A program made the position numbers and the translations under genes. Below the pieces are notes generated by a model that saw nothing but the letters and a program-made list of their open reading frames with translations, was not told where the DNA came from and made no database searches. A stretch of 14,997 bases of DNA from an uncultured Clostridia bacterium (GTDB lineage Bacteria; Bacillota; Clostridia; Christensenellales; Aristaeellaceae), in contig CAKTUU010000045.1 of assembly GCA_934621505.1 (NCBI GenBank), forward strand, positions 1 to 14,997, given 5' to 3'. Shown piece by piece: positions 6,571-13,339 of this stretch. Each line of letters starts with the position of its first letter. Within the stretch, counting starts at the first letter, position 1.

Positions 6571-6667
6571 GACCGCGCACCCGCCGCGCCCTGCTACATA
6601 GGATGGATACAGGCGCATCCCCTTTCGCGCCGCTATTCTGAAATTTGCAAAGGTGGTGCCTTTTTTC

Positions 6668-6898
6668 ATGACAAAACCACTGGATCTGCTTTCTCCGGGC
6701 CAAAGCGCCCGTATTGTGGCCCTGGAAGGGAACGATAACGCACGTCTGCGGGATTTGGGCTTTGCGGAGGGAGGAAGGGTTACCTGTTTGTTTCCTTCCG
6801 CCTTTGGCGACCCTCATGCCTACCGTGTCCGGGACACGGTGGTGGCACTGCGCCAGAAGGACGCCCGCCGCGTGCTGTGCGACGGAGGTGACATATGA
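6668..6898 (+). CDS. feoA: FeoA, ferrous iron transport accessory protein
   Basis: FeoA is a small cytosolic SH3-like partner of the FeoB iron channel. ATG 6668 is taken as start, with AAAGGTGGT (6649-6657) ten bases upstream; a GTG at 6653 inside that site is less likely. The 76-residue protein has the expected FeoA layout: LSPGQSARIVALEG, then ARLRDLGFAEGGRVTCLFPS and a C-terminal YRVRDTVVALRQKDARRVLC. The stop overlaps the feoB start (ATGA, 6895-6898), so the pair is translationally coupled. I saw no obvious Fur or DtxR operator and no clear promoter in the 180-bp divergent region. Confidence 0.88.
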   Translation: MTKPLDLLSPGQSARIVALEGNDNARLRDLGFAEGGRVTCLFPSAFGDPHAYRVRDTVVALRQKDARRVLCDGGDI

Positions 6899-8934
6899 GC
6901 GTCCTGCGCGTGGCCCTGTGCGGAAACCCAAACGTGGGCAAAAGCACGGTTTTTAACGCACTGACAGGGCTTAGACAGCACACCGGCAACTGGGCGGGAA
7001 AAACCGTGGAAAGCGCTGTAGGACGGGTCAGAGGCAGGCAGGGCGACTGGCAGCTGATTGACCTGCCGGGCAGCTATTCCCTGCTGAGCGGATCGCCTGA
7101 GGAGGTTGTCGCCAGCGACTACCTGACCTTTGAGCCGCTGGACGCGGTGATTGTGGTATTGGACGCTACCTGTCTGAAGCGGCAGCTGGCCCTGGCCCTT
7201 CAGGTAGCGCAGGCGAACCCCCGTACATTGGTATGCCTGAATTTGATGGATCAGGCGCAAAAACGCGGCATCCACATCGATACCGCCGCGCTGGAAAAAC
7301 GGCTGGGCCTGCCGGTGGCGGCCGTATGCGCCCGCAGCCGCAGGGGACTGCACATTCTGAAAGAACGGGTGTGGGATCTGGCTATCAGCCCCAAAGCGCC
7401 CCATTTTGCCGCCATTCCGCGGCTCCCGCCGCCCGTGGAGCAAGCCGTCCGCCAGTTAAGCGAGCAATGGCAGGGGCTGGCCACCATGCCCCGCTTTGCC
7501 GCCCTGCGGGGACTGATCGCCTCGCCGGATTGCCTTTTGCAAAATGTGGATGCTTCCAACCGGACCACGCTTGCCGCTTCTTTGGCCGGTCAGCGGAAAA
7601 TTCTGGAGCAGGAAGGTTTTACGGAAGCCCAAACCGCCGCGGCCATTGCGGAGGCCTGCTACCGCGAAACCGATCAGGTGTTGGAGGGTTGTGTGCAAAC
7701 CAGCGGAACCAGCCCACAGGAGCGCCGTCAGTTGCAAGCGGACCGGCTGCTTGCCAGCAAATGGCTGGGCATCCCCCTGATGCTTTGCTTGCTTGGGCTG
7801 GTGCTGGCCATTTCCCTATACGGGGCCAACCTTCCGTCCCAATGGCTCACCCGGGGCTTTGCCTGGCTGGCCCCCAAGCTGCGCCTGCTGCTGCAAGGGC
7901 TGCATCCGCCCGTCTGGCTGCTGAGCCTGCTGATGGACGGCGTGTACCGGGTAACCACATGGGTTGTAGCGGTGATGCTGCCGCCTATGGCTATCTTTTT
8001 CCCTTTGTTTACGCTGCTGGAGGACTGGGGCCTGCTGCCCCGCATCGCCTTTAATCTGGATAAATGCTTCCAGTGCTGCCACGCCTGCGGCAAACAGGCG
8101 CTGTGCATGTGCATGGGGCTGGGCTGCAACGCCGTGGGTGTTACGGGCTGCCGGATCATTCAAAGCCCGAGGGAGCGTCTGATTGCTATTTTGACCAACG
8201 CGCTGATGCCCTGCAACGGCCGTTTTCCCACTTTGATGACCCTGATTACCCTGTTTGTGCTGACCGGCAATGGGCCCGTGGACGCGCTGCTGGGGGCCGC
8301 CGTGCTGTGCGGGGTGATGGTCCTGTGCGTATTGGCTACGCTGCTGCTTTCCCGGCTTTTGTCCGTTACGCTGCTGAAGGGCCTGCCATCCGCCTTCGCG
8401 CTGGAGCTGCCGCCTTTTCGCCATCCTAAAATCGGCGAGGTGGCGGTACGGTCGCTGCTGGACCGCACCCTGTTTGTGCTGGGGCGGGCCGTATCGGTGG
8501 CTGCACCCGCCGGGCTGTGCGTATGGATTTTGGCGAATGTGCAGGTAAACGGCGTGTCGCTGCTGCTTCGGCTGGCCCAATGGCTGGAACCTGCCGGACG
8601 CTTTCTAGGCATGGACGGAGCCATTTTGCTGGCGTTTGTTTTAGGCTTTCCCGCCAACGAGATTGTGCTGCCCATTCTGTTGATGATCTATTTAAACCGG
8701 GTCACTTTGGTAGATACAGGCGACCTGCAAAGCCTGCGCGCACTGCTGGAGATGAACGGCTGGACCCTGCGTACCGCCCTGTGCGTGATTCTGTTCAGCC
8801 TGTTTCACTGGCCCTGCTCCACCACACTGTGGACCATACGCAAGGAAACGGGGCGCTGGCGCTGGGTTCTGGCGGCCGCGCTGCTGCCAACGCTGCTGGG
8901 CTGCCTGGCGTGCCATATCGTGGGCTGGATTTAA
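6895..8934 (+). CDS. feoB: FeoB, ferrous iron transporter with GTPase domain (cysteine-dense variant)
   Basis: Inner-membrane Fe2+ transporter, 679 residues. The N-terminal G domain shows G1 GNPNVGKST (10-18), switch I with T37 in GNWAGKTVE, G3 DLPG (56-59) and G4 NLMD (116-119). The usual switch I text GNWPGVTVE is changed here to GNWAGKTVE. A cytosolic helical part (about 165-290) leads to the membrane domain, which has two Gate-like repeats. The first, residues 389-420, contains CFQCCHACGKQALCMCMGLG followed by CN, with eight cysteines (391, 394, 395, 398, 404, 406, 411, 419) where textbook FeoB has GFGCNVPA. The second contains MPCNGRFP (C440). GFPANE at 584-589 is another conserved membrane motif. 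Clostridial relatives share parts of this variant as far as I recall. The metal may be Fe2+, but specificity is unproven. Confidence 0.93.
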   Translation: MSVLRVALCGNPNVGKSTVFNALTGLRQHTGNWAGKTVESAVGRVRGRQGDWQLIDLPGSYSLLSGSPEEVVASDYLTFEPLDAVIVVLDATCLKRQLALALQVAQANPRTLVCLNLMDQAQKRGIHIDTAALEKRLGLPVAAVCARSRRGLHILKERVWDLAISPKAPHFAAIPRLPPPVEQAVRQLSEQWQGLATMPRFAALRGLIASPDCLLQNVDASNRTTLAASLAGQRKILEQEGFTEAQTAAAIAEACYRETDQVLEGCVQTSGTSPQERRQLQADRLLASKWLGIPLMLCLLGLVLAISLYGANLPSQWLTRGFAWLAPKLRLLLQGLHPPVWLLSLLMDGVYRVTTWVVAVMLPPMAIFFPLFTLLEDWGLLPRIAFNLDKCFQCCHACGKQALCMCMGLGCNAVGVTGCRIIQSPRERLIAILTNALMPCNGRFPTLMTLITLFVLTGNGPVDALLGAAVLCGVMVLCVLATLLLSRLLSVTLLKGLPSAFALELPPFRHPKIGEVAVRSLLDRTLFVLGRAVSVAAPAGLCVWILANVQVNGVSLLLRLAQWLEPAGRFLGMDGAILLAFVLGFPANEIVLPILLMIYLNRVTLVDTGDLQSLRALLEMNGWTLRTALCVILFSLFHWPCSTTLWTIRKETGRWRWVLAAALLPTLLGCLACHIVGWI

Positions 8935-8940
8935 AACAGA

Positions 8941-8971
8941 ACGGCGTTCGCCATCTGCGTGCGAACGCCGT
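8941..8971. terminator. Hairpin between convergent feoB and yitT-type genes
   Basis: ACGGCGTTCG (8941-8950) and CGAACGCCGT (8962-8971) form a perfect 10-bp stem with an 11-nt loop, seven bases after the feoB stop. The minus strand continues with TCTGTTTTAAAT, so it looks best as terminator for the leftward gene. On the plus strand no T-run follows, but it may still help to end feoB transcripts. Confidence 0.6.
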
Positions 8972-8994
8972 CAGGGTGTTGAAAAAGTGGAGGT

Positions 8995-9015
8995 GCAGGA
9001 GGCAGTACCTCCTGC
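8995..9015. repeat. Second inverted repeat in the feoB-yitT intergenic region
   Basis: GCAGGAGG (8995-9002) and CCTCCTGC (9008-9015) form a perfect 8-bp stem with a CAGTA loop. On the minus strand a CTTTTT run follows after about eight bases, so it may be a second leftward terminator. The surrounding stretch 8971-9070 looks neither coding nor like ordinary spacer and could be a dispersed repeat. Confidence 0.5.
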
Positions 9016-9075
9016 CGAAGTTTTAGGGGCGGAGTCACTAAGCCTTGCAGGCAAAGCATTTCCGTCTCTTGCGCC

Positions 9076-9948
9076 TTACATTCCGCCGCCGCTGAAGCCC
9101 TTGCCGATAATCTCGCCGGTATTAAAAATCAGGATAAAGCAATGCGGGTCCGTCTGGCGGGAAAACTGGCGCAGCTTGATGGCCTGATAGCGGTTGACAA
9201 CCGTCAGAATCACGGTTTTATCCTCGTGAGTATACGCGCCCTCGCCGTGCATTTCCGTAGCGCCGCGCTTTAACTGGTTGGTAATAAAGGCAATGATCTC
9301 CTCCGGCTTGCTGGTAATGATCTGAAAACACTTGTGTACCTTGATGTTTTCCAGCACCATGTCCACAATGACGGATTTGAGCATAAGCCCCAAAACGCTC
9401 AGCAAGCCCGTCTCCATTCCAAAGGCAACGCAGGCAGCCAGGGTGATGATAAAATCCGTGCCCAGCAGGCAGTTGCCAATGTTCAGGTTGGTGTGCTTTT
9501 TCAAAATCATGGCCACGATATCCGTACCGCCGCTGGACGCCTGCATGTTAAACAGAATAGCGCTGCCAACCGCGGGCAAAGTCACAGCAAAAATAAGCTC
9601 CAGCAGGGGCTGGGTGGTCAGCGGACGGGACATGGGCACCAGATATTCCATTCCCCAGGTAACGCCGGACAAAAGCAGGCTGGTATAGGCTGTGCGCACG
9701 CCAAAGGATTTGCCAAAAACCGCAAAGCCCAAAATCAGCAGCGCCTGGTTGATGATAAACACAAACGCGCCCGGGGTAATGCTGGGAACGTAATGCCCCA
9801 ATATAACCGAAATACCGCTGACACCGCCGGTGGAAAAGTTGTTGGGAAATTTGAAAAAGTATACGCCCACAGCGGTCAGAACGGTTCCCAGGGTAAGCAT
9901 TCCGTAATCCCGCAAGGTTGACTGCAGGGATGGCTTTGCGTTTTGCAC
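9076..9948 (-). CDS. YitT-family membrane protein (YitT + DUF2179)
   Basis: A 290-residue protein of the YitT family of unknown transport or structural function. The start is GTG 9948 with GGAGG (9958-9962) nine bases upstream. Residues about 14-200 carry five or six hydrophobic helices with the family motifs FSTGGVSGISVILGHY, NMQASSGGTDIVAMILKKHT and GLMLKSVIVDMVLENI. The cytosolic C-terminal DUF2179 domain (about 205-290) contains CFQIITSKPEEIIAFITNQL, GATEMHGEGAYTHEDKTVIL and the closing IIGKGFSGGGM. Length and domain order are typical. It has its own consensus-like promoter (9986-10014), although the upstream gene lies on the same strand. Loss phenotypes and substrate are not known for most members. 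Confidence 0.93.
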   Translation of the reverse strand: MQNAKPSLQSTLRDYGMLTLGTVLTAVGVYFFKFPNNFSTGGVSGISVILGHYVPSITPGAFVFIINQALLILGFAVFGKSFGVRTAYTSLLLSGVTWGMEYLVPMSRPLTTQPLLELIFAVTLPAVGSAILFNMQASSGGTDIVAMILKKHTNLNIGNCLLGTDFIITLAACVAFGMETGLLSVLGLMLKSVIVDMVLENIKVHKCFQIITSKPEEIIAFITNQLKRGATEMHGEGAYTHEDKTVILTVVNRYQAIKLRQFSRQTDPHCFILIFNTGEIIGKGFSGGGM

Positions 9949-9985
9949 CTTTGTATGCCTCCGAATCGGCCAAATTTGTTATGTC

Positions 9986-10014
9986 ATTATAACCCATTCA
10001 TTTCCGGAATGCAA
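9986..10014 (-). promoter_or_regulatory. Sigma-A promoter of the yitT-type gene
   Basis: TTGCAT (10009-10014), a 17-nt spacer and perfect TATAAT (9986-9991) on the minus strand, inside the 71-bp gap to the upstream regulator gene. The start codon lies 37 bases downstream. Confidence 0.75.
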
Positions 10015-10019
10015 TCCCT

Positions 10020-10742
10020 TTACAGGCGAAATTCCACCTTTACCGCCCGGCCCAGGAAATTTACATCCGGCAGGGCGCAGGTTTCCGCGCCGTATTCCCG
10101 GTCGTAGCTTTGCAAAAGCACGTTCATCGCGTCCAGCTTTTTCACCTTGCGCAGACAGCGGTGCTGGTTATGCTCCACCAGCATAATCGCCCCGTCAATG
10201 GGGCTGTTGGACGGCACAATCAGACATACGTCCTCCCGCATAATACGGAATCCCCGCATGCTGTCATCCGGCGCCTGCAAAAAGAATACCTTATCAGGGG
10301 CGGCCCCTTCAATACGACCGTCCAAGATGGGCAGCAGCCGGTGATCCACTTCCTTCATGACCGCGTTATACACGGGCACCCGCTTCATCACACTGGTCAG
10401 CGCATCCAGCCAGATGCCGCCGGTCATCGTGTTTTCAGAGGTGTACACCGCTTCGGATTCCGGCTTTTTTTCTTTTTTCACCGGTGCGGCAGGCGCTTTG
10501 GGGGTAGCCGTCTGCAAATCCACCGTGGCGGCGATATCATCCAGGGTAAAGCCTTCCTCGTTATGCTCCTTCAGGCCGATTTTCTTTAAGATGCGCCTTG
10601 CCTGATCGTCGGCAATAATCCGCTTGCCTTCCTCTACGTCCTTCAAATAGCTTTCGCTGACGCCGCCCAGCTTAGCCACCTGTTTCAGCGTCATTTTTCT
10701 GCGCAGGCGTTCCGTGCGCAGCAAGTCTCCCAAACGGCTCAT
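10020..10742 (-). CDS. XRE helix-turn-helix regulator with S24/LexA-like C-terminal domain
   Basis: A 240-residue DNA-binding regulator. ATG 10742 has AAGGAG (10752-10757) nine bases upstream. Residues 3-57 form a Cro/CI-type helix-turn-helix (LGDLLRTERLRRKMTLKQVA, LGGVSESYLKDVEEGKRI). A Pro/Ala/Lys-rich linker follows at 78-96. The C-terminal part has a PDDSMRGFRIMREDVCLIVP segment, like the GDSM..D...DxxLV motif of S24 peptidases, putting S161 at the nucleophile position. Lys201 in KVKKL aligns with the general base of LexA (VKRL), about 40 residues on. Self-cleavage is therefore possible but not shown, since many such domains only mediate dimerisation. No phage genes are nearby, so it looks like a chromosomal regulator. 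Its targets are unknown. Confidence 0.85.
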   Translation of the reverse strand: MSRLGDLLRTERLRRKMTLKQVAKLGGVSESYLKDVEEGKRIIADDQARRILKKIGLKEHNEEGFTLDDIAATVDLQTATPKAPAAPVKKEKKPESEAVYTSENTMTGGIWLDALTSVMKRVPVYNAVMKEVDHRLLPILDGRIEGAAPDKVFFLQAPDDSMRGFRIMREDVCLIVPSNSPIDGAIMLVEHNQHRCLRKVKKLDAMNVLLQSYDREYGAETCALPDVNFLGRAVKVEFRL

Positions 10743-10778
10743 TGATTTCGTCTCCTTTTAATCAGGGTTGCCCAAGGC

Positions 10779-10787
10779 AGTATACCA
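10779..10787 (-). promoter_or_regulatory. Extended -10 of the regulator gene
   Basis: The minus strand reads TGGTATACT, an extended -10 (TGn followed by TATACT), 36 bases upstream of the ATG. No convincing -35 is seen, which is common for extended -10 promoters. Confidence 0.45.
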
Positions 10788-10901
10788 CATTTCCCTGCGC
10801 CTGACTATGAAAAAACACGCTTTATATCTTTCTTTTTTTGTCGAAATAGGGTAAAATGAAGCATTCCTTTGATTGATTATGCATGGAAGGGCTGAGACGT
10901 A

Positions 10902-11765
10902 GTGATCCATTTGATTGTGAATCCCGTTGCCGGAAACGGTCTGGCAAAGCAGATTGGACAGGAGGCCTGCCAACGCCTGCAAAGCAAAGGCATCCCCTTT
11001 CAGCTGCATCTGACTGATTACCCGGGGCACGCAACCGACTTGGCCCGTCAGGCGGCGCAGCAGGGCGCGAAAACGGTTGTGGCATTTGGCGGCGACGGTA
11101 CGGTAACGGAAACGGCCGCCGGTTTGAGAGGAACCCAGACAGCCCTTGCCATTGTGCCTGCCGGAACCGGCAACGATTTTATCAAAACCGTCGGCATTCC
11201 CAGGCAATGGGACGAAGCGCTGGACTATATGCTGGACCACCCGGCCCGACCCGTTAACAGCGGCATGATGAACGACCGCTTTTTTATGAACGTATGCGGC
11301 GCGGGCTTTGATGTAATGGTGCTGGATTTTGCCGAAAGCGCCAAAAAGAAGGTGCGGGGAATCTGGCCCTACCTGTACGGCGTTCTGCGCGCCATTAAGG
11401 CCTTTCGTCCCTTTGAAATGCATGTGGAAATAGACGGCAGGCCCATGGACGGCAAATACATGATCTGCTCCATCGGCAACGGCCGCTATATCGGCGGCGG
11501 CATTCCCATTACGCCTCTGGCGGATGTAACCGACGGCAAGTTTGACGTGCTGGTGGTAGACGCGGTGCCCCGGTGGAAGATTCCCTTTTATCTGCCGTCG
11601 CTGATGATGGGAAAGCTGCACAAGCACGCCATCGCCCACCGCTATCTGGCAAAGACCTGCCGTCTTTCCTCCCGGAATATGCGGCTGAACCTGGACGGTG
11701 AAATCCTGCCCATTGAGGACGCTCATTTTACCTGTGAAACGGACGCGCTGCTGCTGCACTGGTAA
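10902..11765 (+). CDS. YegS/BmrU-family lipid kinase (diacylglycerol kinase-like)
   Basis: ATP-dependent kinase of the DAGK catalytic family, probably phosphorylating diacylglycerol or a related lipid at the membrane face. The start is GTG 10902, with GGAAGG eleven bases upstream. The 287-residue length is normal. Motifs: NPVAGNG (7-13), the nucleotide-binding FGGDGTVTE (62-70) and PAGTGNDF (86-93), then the beta-rich C-terminal domain with FFMNVCGAGFDVMVLDFA, SIGNGRYIGGGIPITPLADV and NLDGE near the end. It heads a three-gene plus-strand group with no terminator until 13265. An AT-rich TAAAAT at 10852-10857 could be its -10, but without a good -35. Confidence 0.92.
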   Translation: MIHLIVNPVAGNGLAKQIGQEACQRLQSKGIPFQLHLTDYPGHATDLARQAAQQGAKTVVAFGGDGTVTETAAGLRGTQTALAIVPAGTGNDFIKTVGIPRQWDEALDYMLDHPARPVNSGMMNDRFFMNVCGAGFDVMVLDFAESAKKKVRGIWPYLYGVLRAIKAFRPFEMHVEIDGRPMDGKYMICSIGNGRYIGGGIPITPLADVTDGKFDVLVVDAVPRWKIPFYLPSLMMGKLHKHAIAHRYLAKTCRLSSRNMRLNLDGEILPIEDAHFTCETDALLLHW

Positions 11766-11838
11766 TATTCGTAAAAATCAGGCGCCCGGGCAGGTGGAAA
11801 GCCCTGGAAGATCGAACATAACAGGGGAGGTGGTTGCC

Positions 11839-12828
11839 ATGGGCAAAAAATGGGCGGTTTTGCTCTGCCTGCTGCTGATGGCCGCGTCTCTGGCCGCCGC
11901 CGAGGAAGATGTTTCCCTAAGCGACGTACCGCAGCGACCGGCGCTGTACCTGATCAGCCCTTCCCCAGGCAGCAGCTATGAAAGCGGCGGTCGGCTGACA
12001 GTTCGGGTGGAGGGGGTTAACATTGCCCGGTATCAGGTGGAGCTGGAGGTGGAAGGTCAAACCTACCGCCAGGAAAGCCAGTCAGAGACCTTTGAGCATG
12101 TGTTTGTCTTTGACCAGCCGCCCTGTGAAGCGGCCGTTATCCGCGTAACCGGCCAGTCGCCGGAAGGGCTGACGGCTGCGCTTACCAGCCGGGTTCCATC
12201 GCCCAAGGAAGAGCTGATCGACCGGATGATCGCTCTGGCCTATGCCAATTCCAAGGAGAAGCGATACAAATTCGCCCCAGCCGAGGAGGATAGCGACATT
12301 GGCGTTTGCAAAAACTTTGTGATGCGCCTGTTCGATACCTTCAGCAAGGAATACCGCATGCGCGCCTACCCGGATTTGCCCCTGCACATGCCCAAAAACA
12401 ACAGCAAGGCCGCCTGCGCTCCCTACGACTACGGCATCGAATGGCGGCCGGAAACGGCTGCGGACGGCAGCCCCTTTGAAATCGCCGCCCAATTTAAGTA
12501 CGACGACAGCCTGTCCGAGGAAGAAAACGCCGCTTTGGCCCGCCAACTGCTGCTGCAAATCAAAAAAGGGGACTTTTTTCAAATTGTGGGGTATTATGGC
12601 GGCGGAAACGGGCCGCACAGCATGTATATCATTCAGGATTACGACCCTGTCAGCGGGCTGATTCACTGGACCGACAGCAATATGCGGGGCAAGCGCATCA
12701 ACGGCGTTCGCTGGGGCTATCTGCAATATGACGCCAGCAACAGCGTAGACTGGTGGGTGAAGGTTTTTAACCGTAAAAAGCGGGGCGCAACCCTCTACCG
12801 TCTGCGGGACGATTTAATCAAAAACTGA
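11839..12828 (+). CDS. Secreted protein with a putative papain-like (NlpC/P60- or CHAP-like) hydrolase domain
   Basis: A 329-residue exported protein. ATG 11839 has GGGGAGG (11824-11830) eight bases upstream. Residues 1-21 are a signal peptide. Residues about 35-118 form a beta-rich, Ig-like domain (YLISPSPGSSYESGGRLTVR). A linker and helix lead to a C-terminal domain in which C157 (GVCKNFVMRLF) begins a helix. GDFFQIV precedes GPHSMYI (H260) and HWTDSN (D279). This Cys, then His, then acidic order is that of papain-like NlpC/P60 or CHAP wall hydrolases. No family signature is unmistakable, so this is inference. The end motif RGATLYRLRDDL looks conserved-type but I cannot name it. The gene sits 73 bp after the lipid kinase and 28 bp before the next gene, probably one operon. 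Confidence 0.75.
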   Translation: MGKKWAVLLCLLLMAASLAAAEEDVSLSDVPQRPALYLISPSPGSSYESGGRLTVRVEGVNIARYQVELEVEGQTYRQESQSETFEHVFVFDQPPCEAAVIRVTGQSPEGLTAALTSRVPSPKEELIDRMIALAYANSKEKRYKFAPAEEDSDIGVCKNFVMRLFDTFSKEYRMRAYPDLPLHMPKNNSKAACAPYDYGIEWRPETAADGSPFEIAAQFKYDDSLSEEENAALARQLLLQIKKGDFFQIVGYYGGGNGPHSMYIIQDYDPVSGLIHWTDSNMRGKRINGVRWGYLQYDASNSVDWWVKVFNRKKRGATLYRLRDDLIKN

Positions 12829-12856
12829 CCTGTGCATGAAAAGGAGAGAAACAGTT

Positions 12857-13258
12857 ATGGCAACGTGGAACAATAGTGTAAAAACCGCTTTGTTAAAAGG
12901 GCTGGAGGCCATTGGGCACAAGGCGTCCAACCTGGCCAGCAACGCCCATCAGAAGCTGAACGAATTAAACCTGGAAACCCGCCGCAGGGAACTGCTGCAT
13001 GAAGTGCCGGTCAAGGCCATGGATTTGTGGCAAAGCGGCGTAAAGCTGCCGGATGAGCTGGAAGCACTGCTGGCCGAATTGCACAATCTGGACCAGCAGT
13101 TGACGGTGATGCGCGCCCAGCGTTACGCCAAGGTAGAAGAAGCCGAATTCGTCACCTCAGAGCCGGAGCAGGAGAACGCTCCTGAAGATGTGAATCCGCA
13201 GCCGGAAGGCGAGGAAACCGAAAGCGGCGGCGACGGCGAAACCGGCGATAACGCCTGA
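12857..13258 (+). CDS. Hypothetical coiled-coil protein with acidic tail
   Basis: 133 residues, not recognised. ATG 12857 is chosen because AAGGAG (12841-12846) lies ten bases upstream; an ATG at 12836 precedes the RBS. Residues 1-95 are helical, with heptad-like stretches (VKTALLKGLEAIGHKASNLA, DELEALLAELHNLDQQLTVM) and no signal peptide or membrane segment. From about residue 96 the chain turns into a Glu/Pro/Gly-rich acidic tail, probably disordered. General form recalls small clostridial proteins that pack helices around a cell-envelope or cytosolic partner, but no function can be stated. It is the last gene of the lipid-kinase group, and a strong terminator follows seven bases after the stop. 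Confidence 0.75.
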   Translation: MATWNNSVKTALLKGLEAIGHKASNLASNAHQKLNELNLETRRRELLHEVPVKAMDLWQSGVKLPDELEALLAELHNLDQQLTVMRAQRYAKVEEAEFVTSEPEQENAPEDVNPQPEGEETESGGDGETGDNA

Positions 13259-13264
13259 ACCCTC

Positions 13265-13300
13265 CCCCATTCTGTGTTTTCCCGCAGAATGGGGATTTTT
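13265..13300 (+). terminator. Rho-independent terminator of the lipid-kinase gene group
   Basis: CCCCATTCTG (13265-13274) and CAGAATGGGG (13285-13294) form a perfect 10-bp stem with a 10-nt loop, followed by ATTTTTGTTTT on the plus strand. It also separates this group from the convergent gene at 13340. Confidence 0.9.
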
Positions 13301-13339
13301 GTTTTCAAAACAGGAAGCGGCCCCTTGCGGTAGAAACGG

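Noticed and set aside
6470..6600. Sigma-F/G-like GCATG box upstream of the SpoIID/LytB gene
   Set aside because: No matching -10 at 15 or 18 nt; the sigma-A-type boxes at 6542-6570 fit better.
6489..6667. Search for a Fur/DtxR-type iron box and a promoter before feoA
   Set aside because: Only scattered GCATG words and no palindrome resembling a known iron operator were found, so no site is claimed. The one convincing promoter here points to the SpoIID/LytB gene.
7816..8580. 254-codon antisense frame within feoB
   Set aside because: Gln/His-rich translation without motifs; a shadow of the membrane-helix codons of feoB.
10758..11759. 333-codon open frame antisense to the lipid kinase gene
   Set aside because: It overlaps a gene with clear kinase motifs, has no family resemblance and arises from the GC-rich codon pattern of the other strand.
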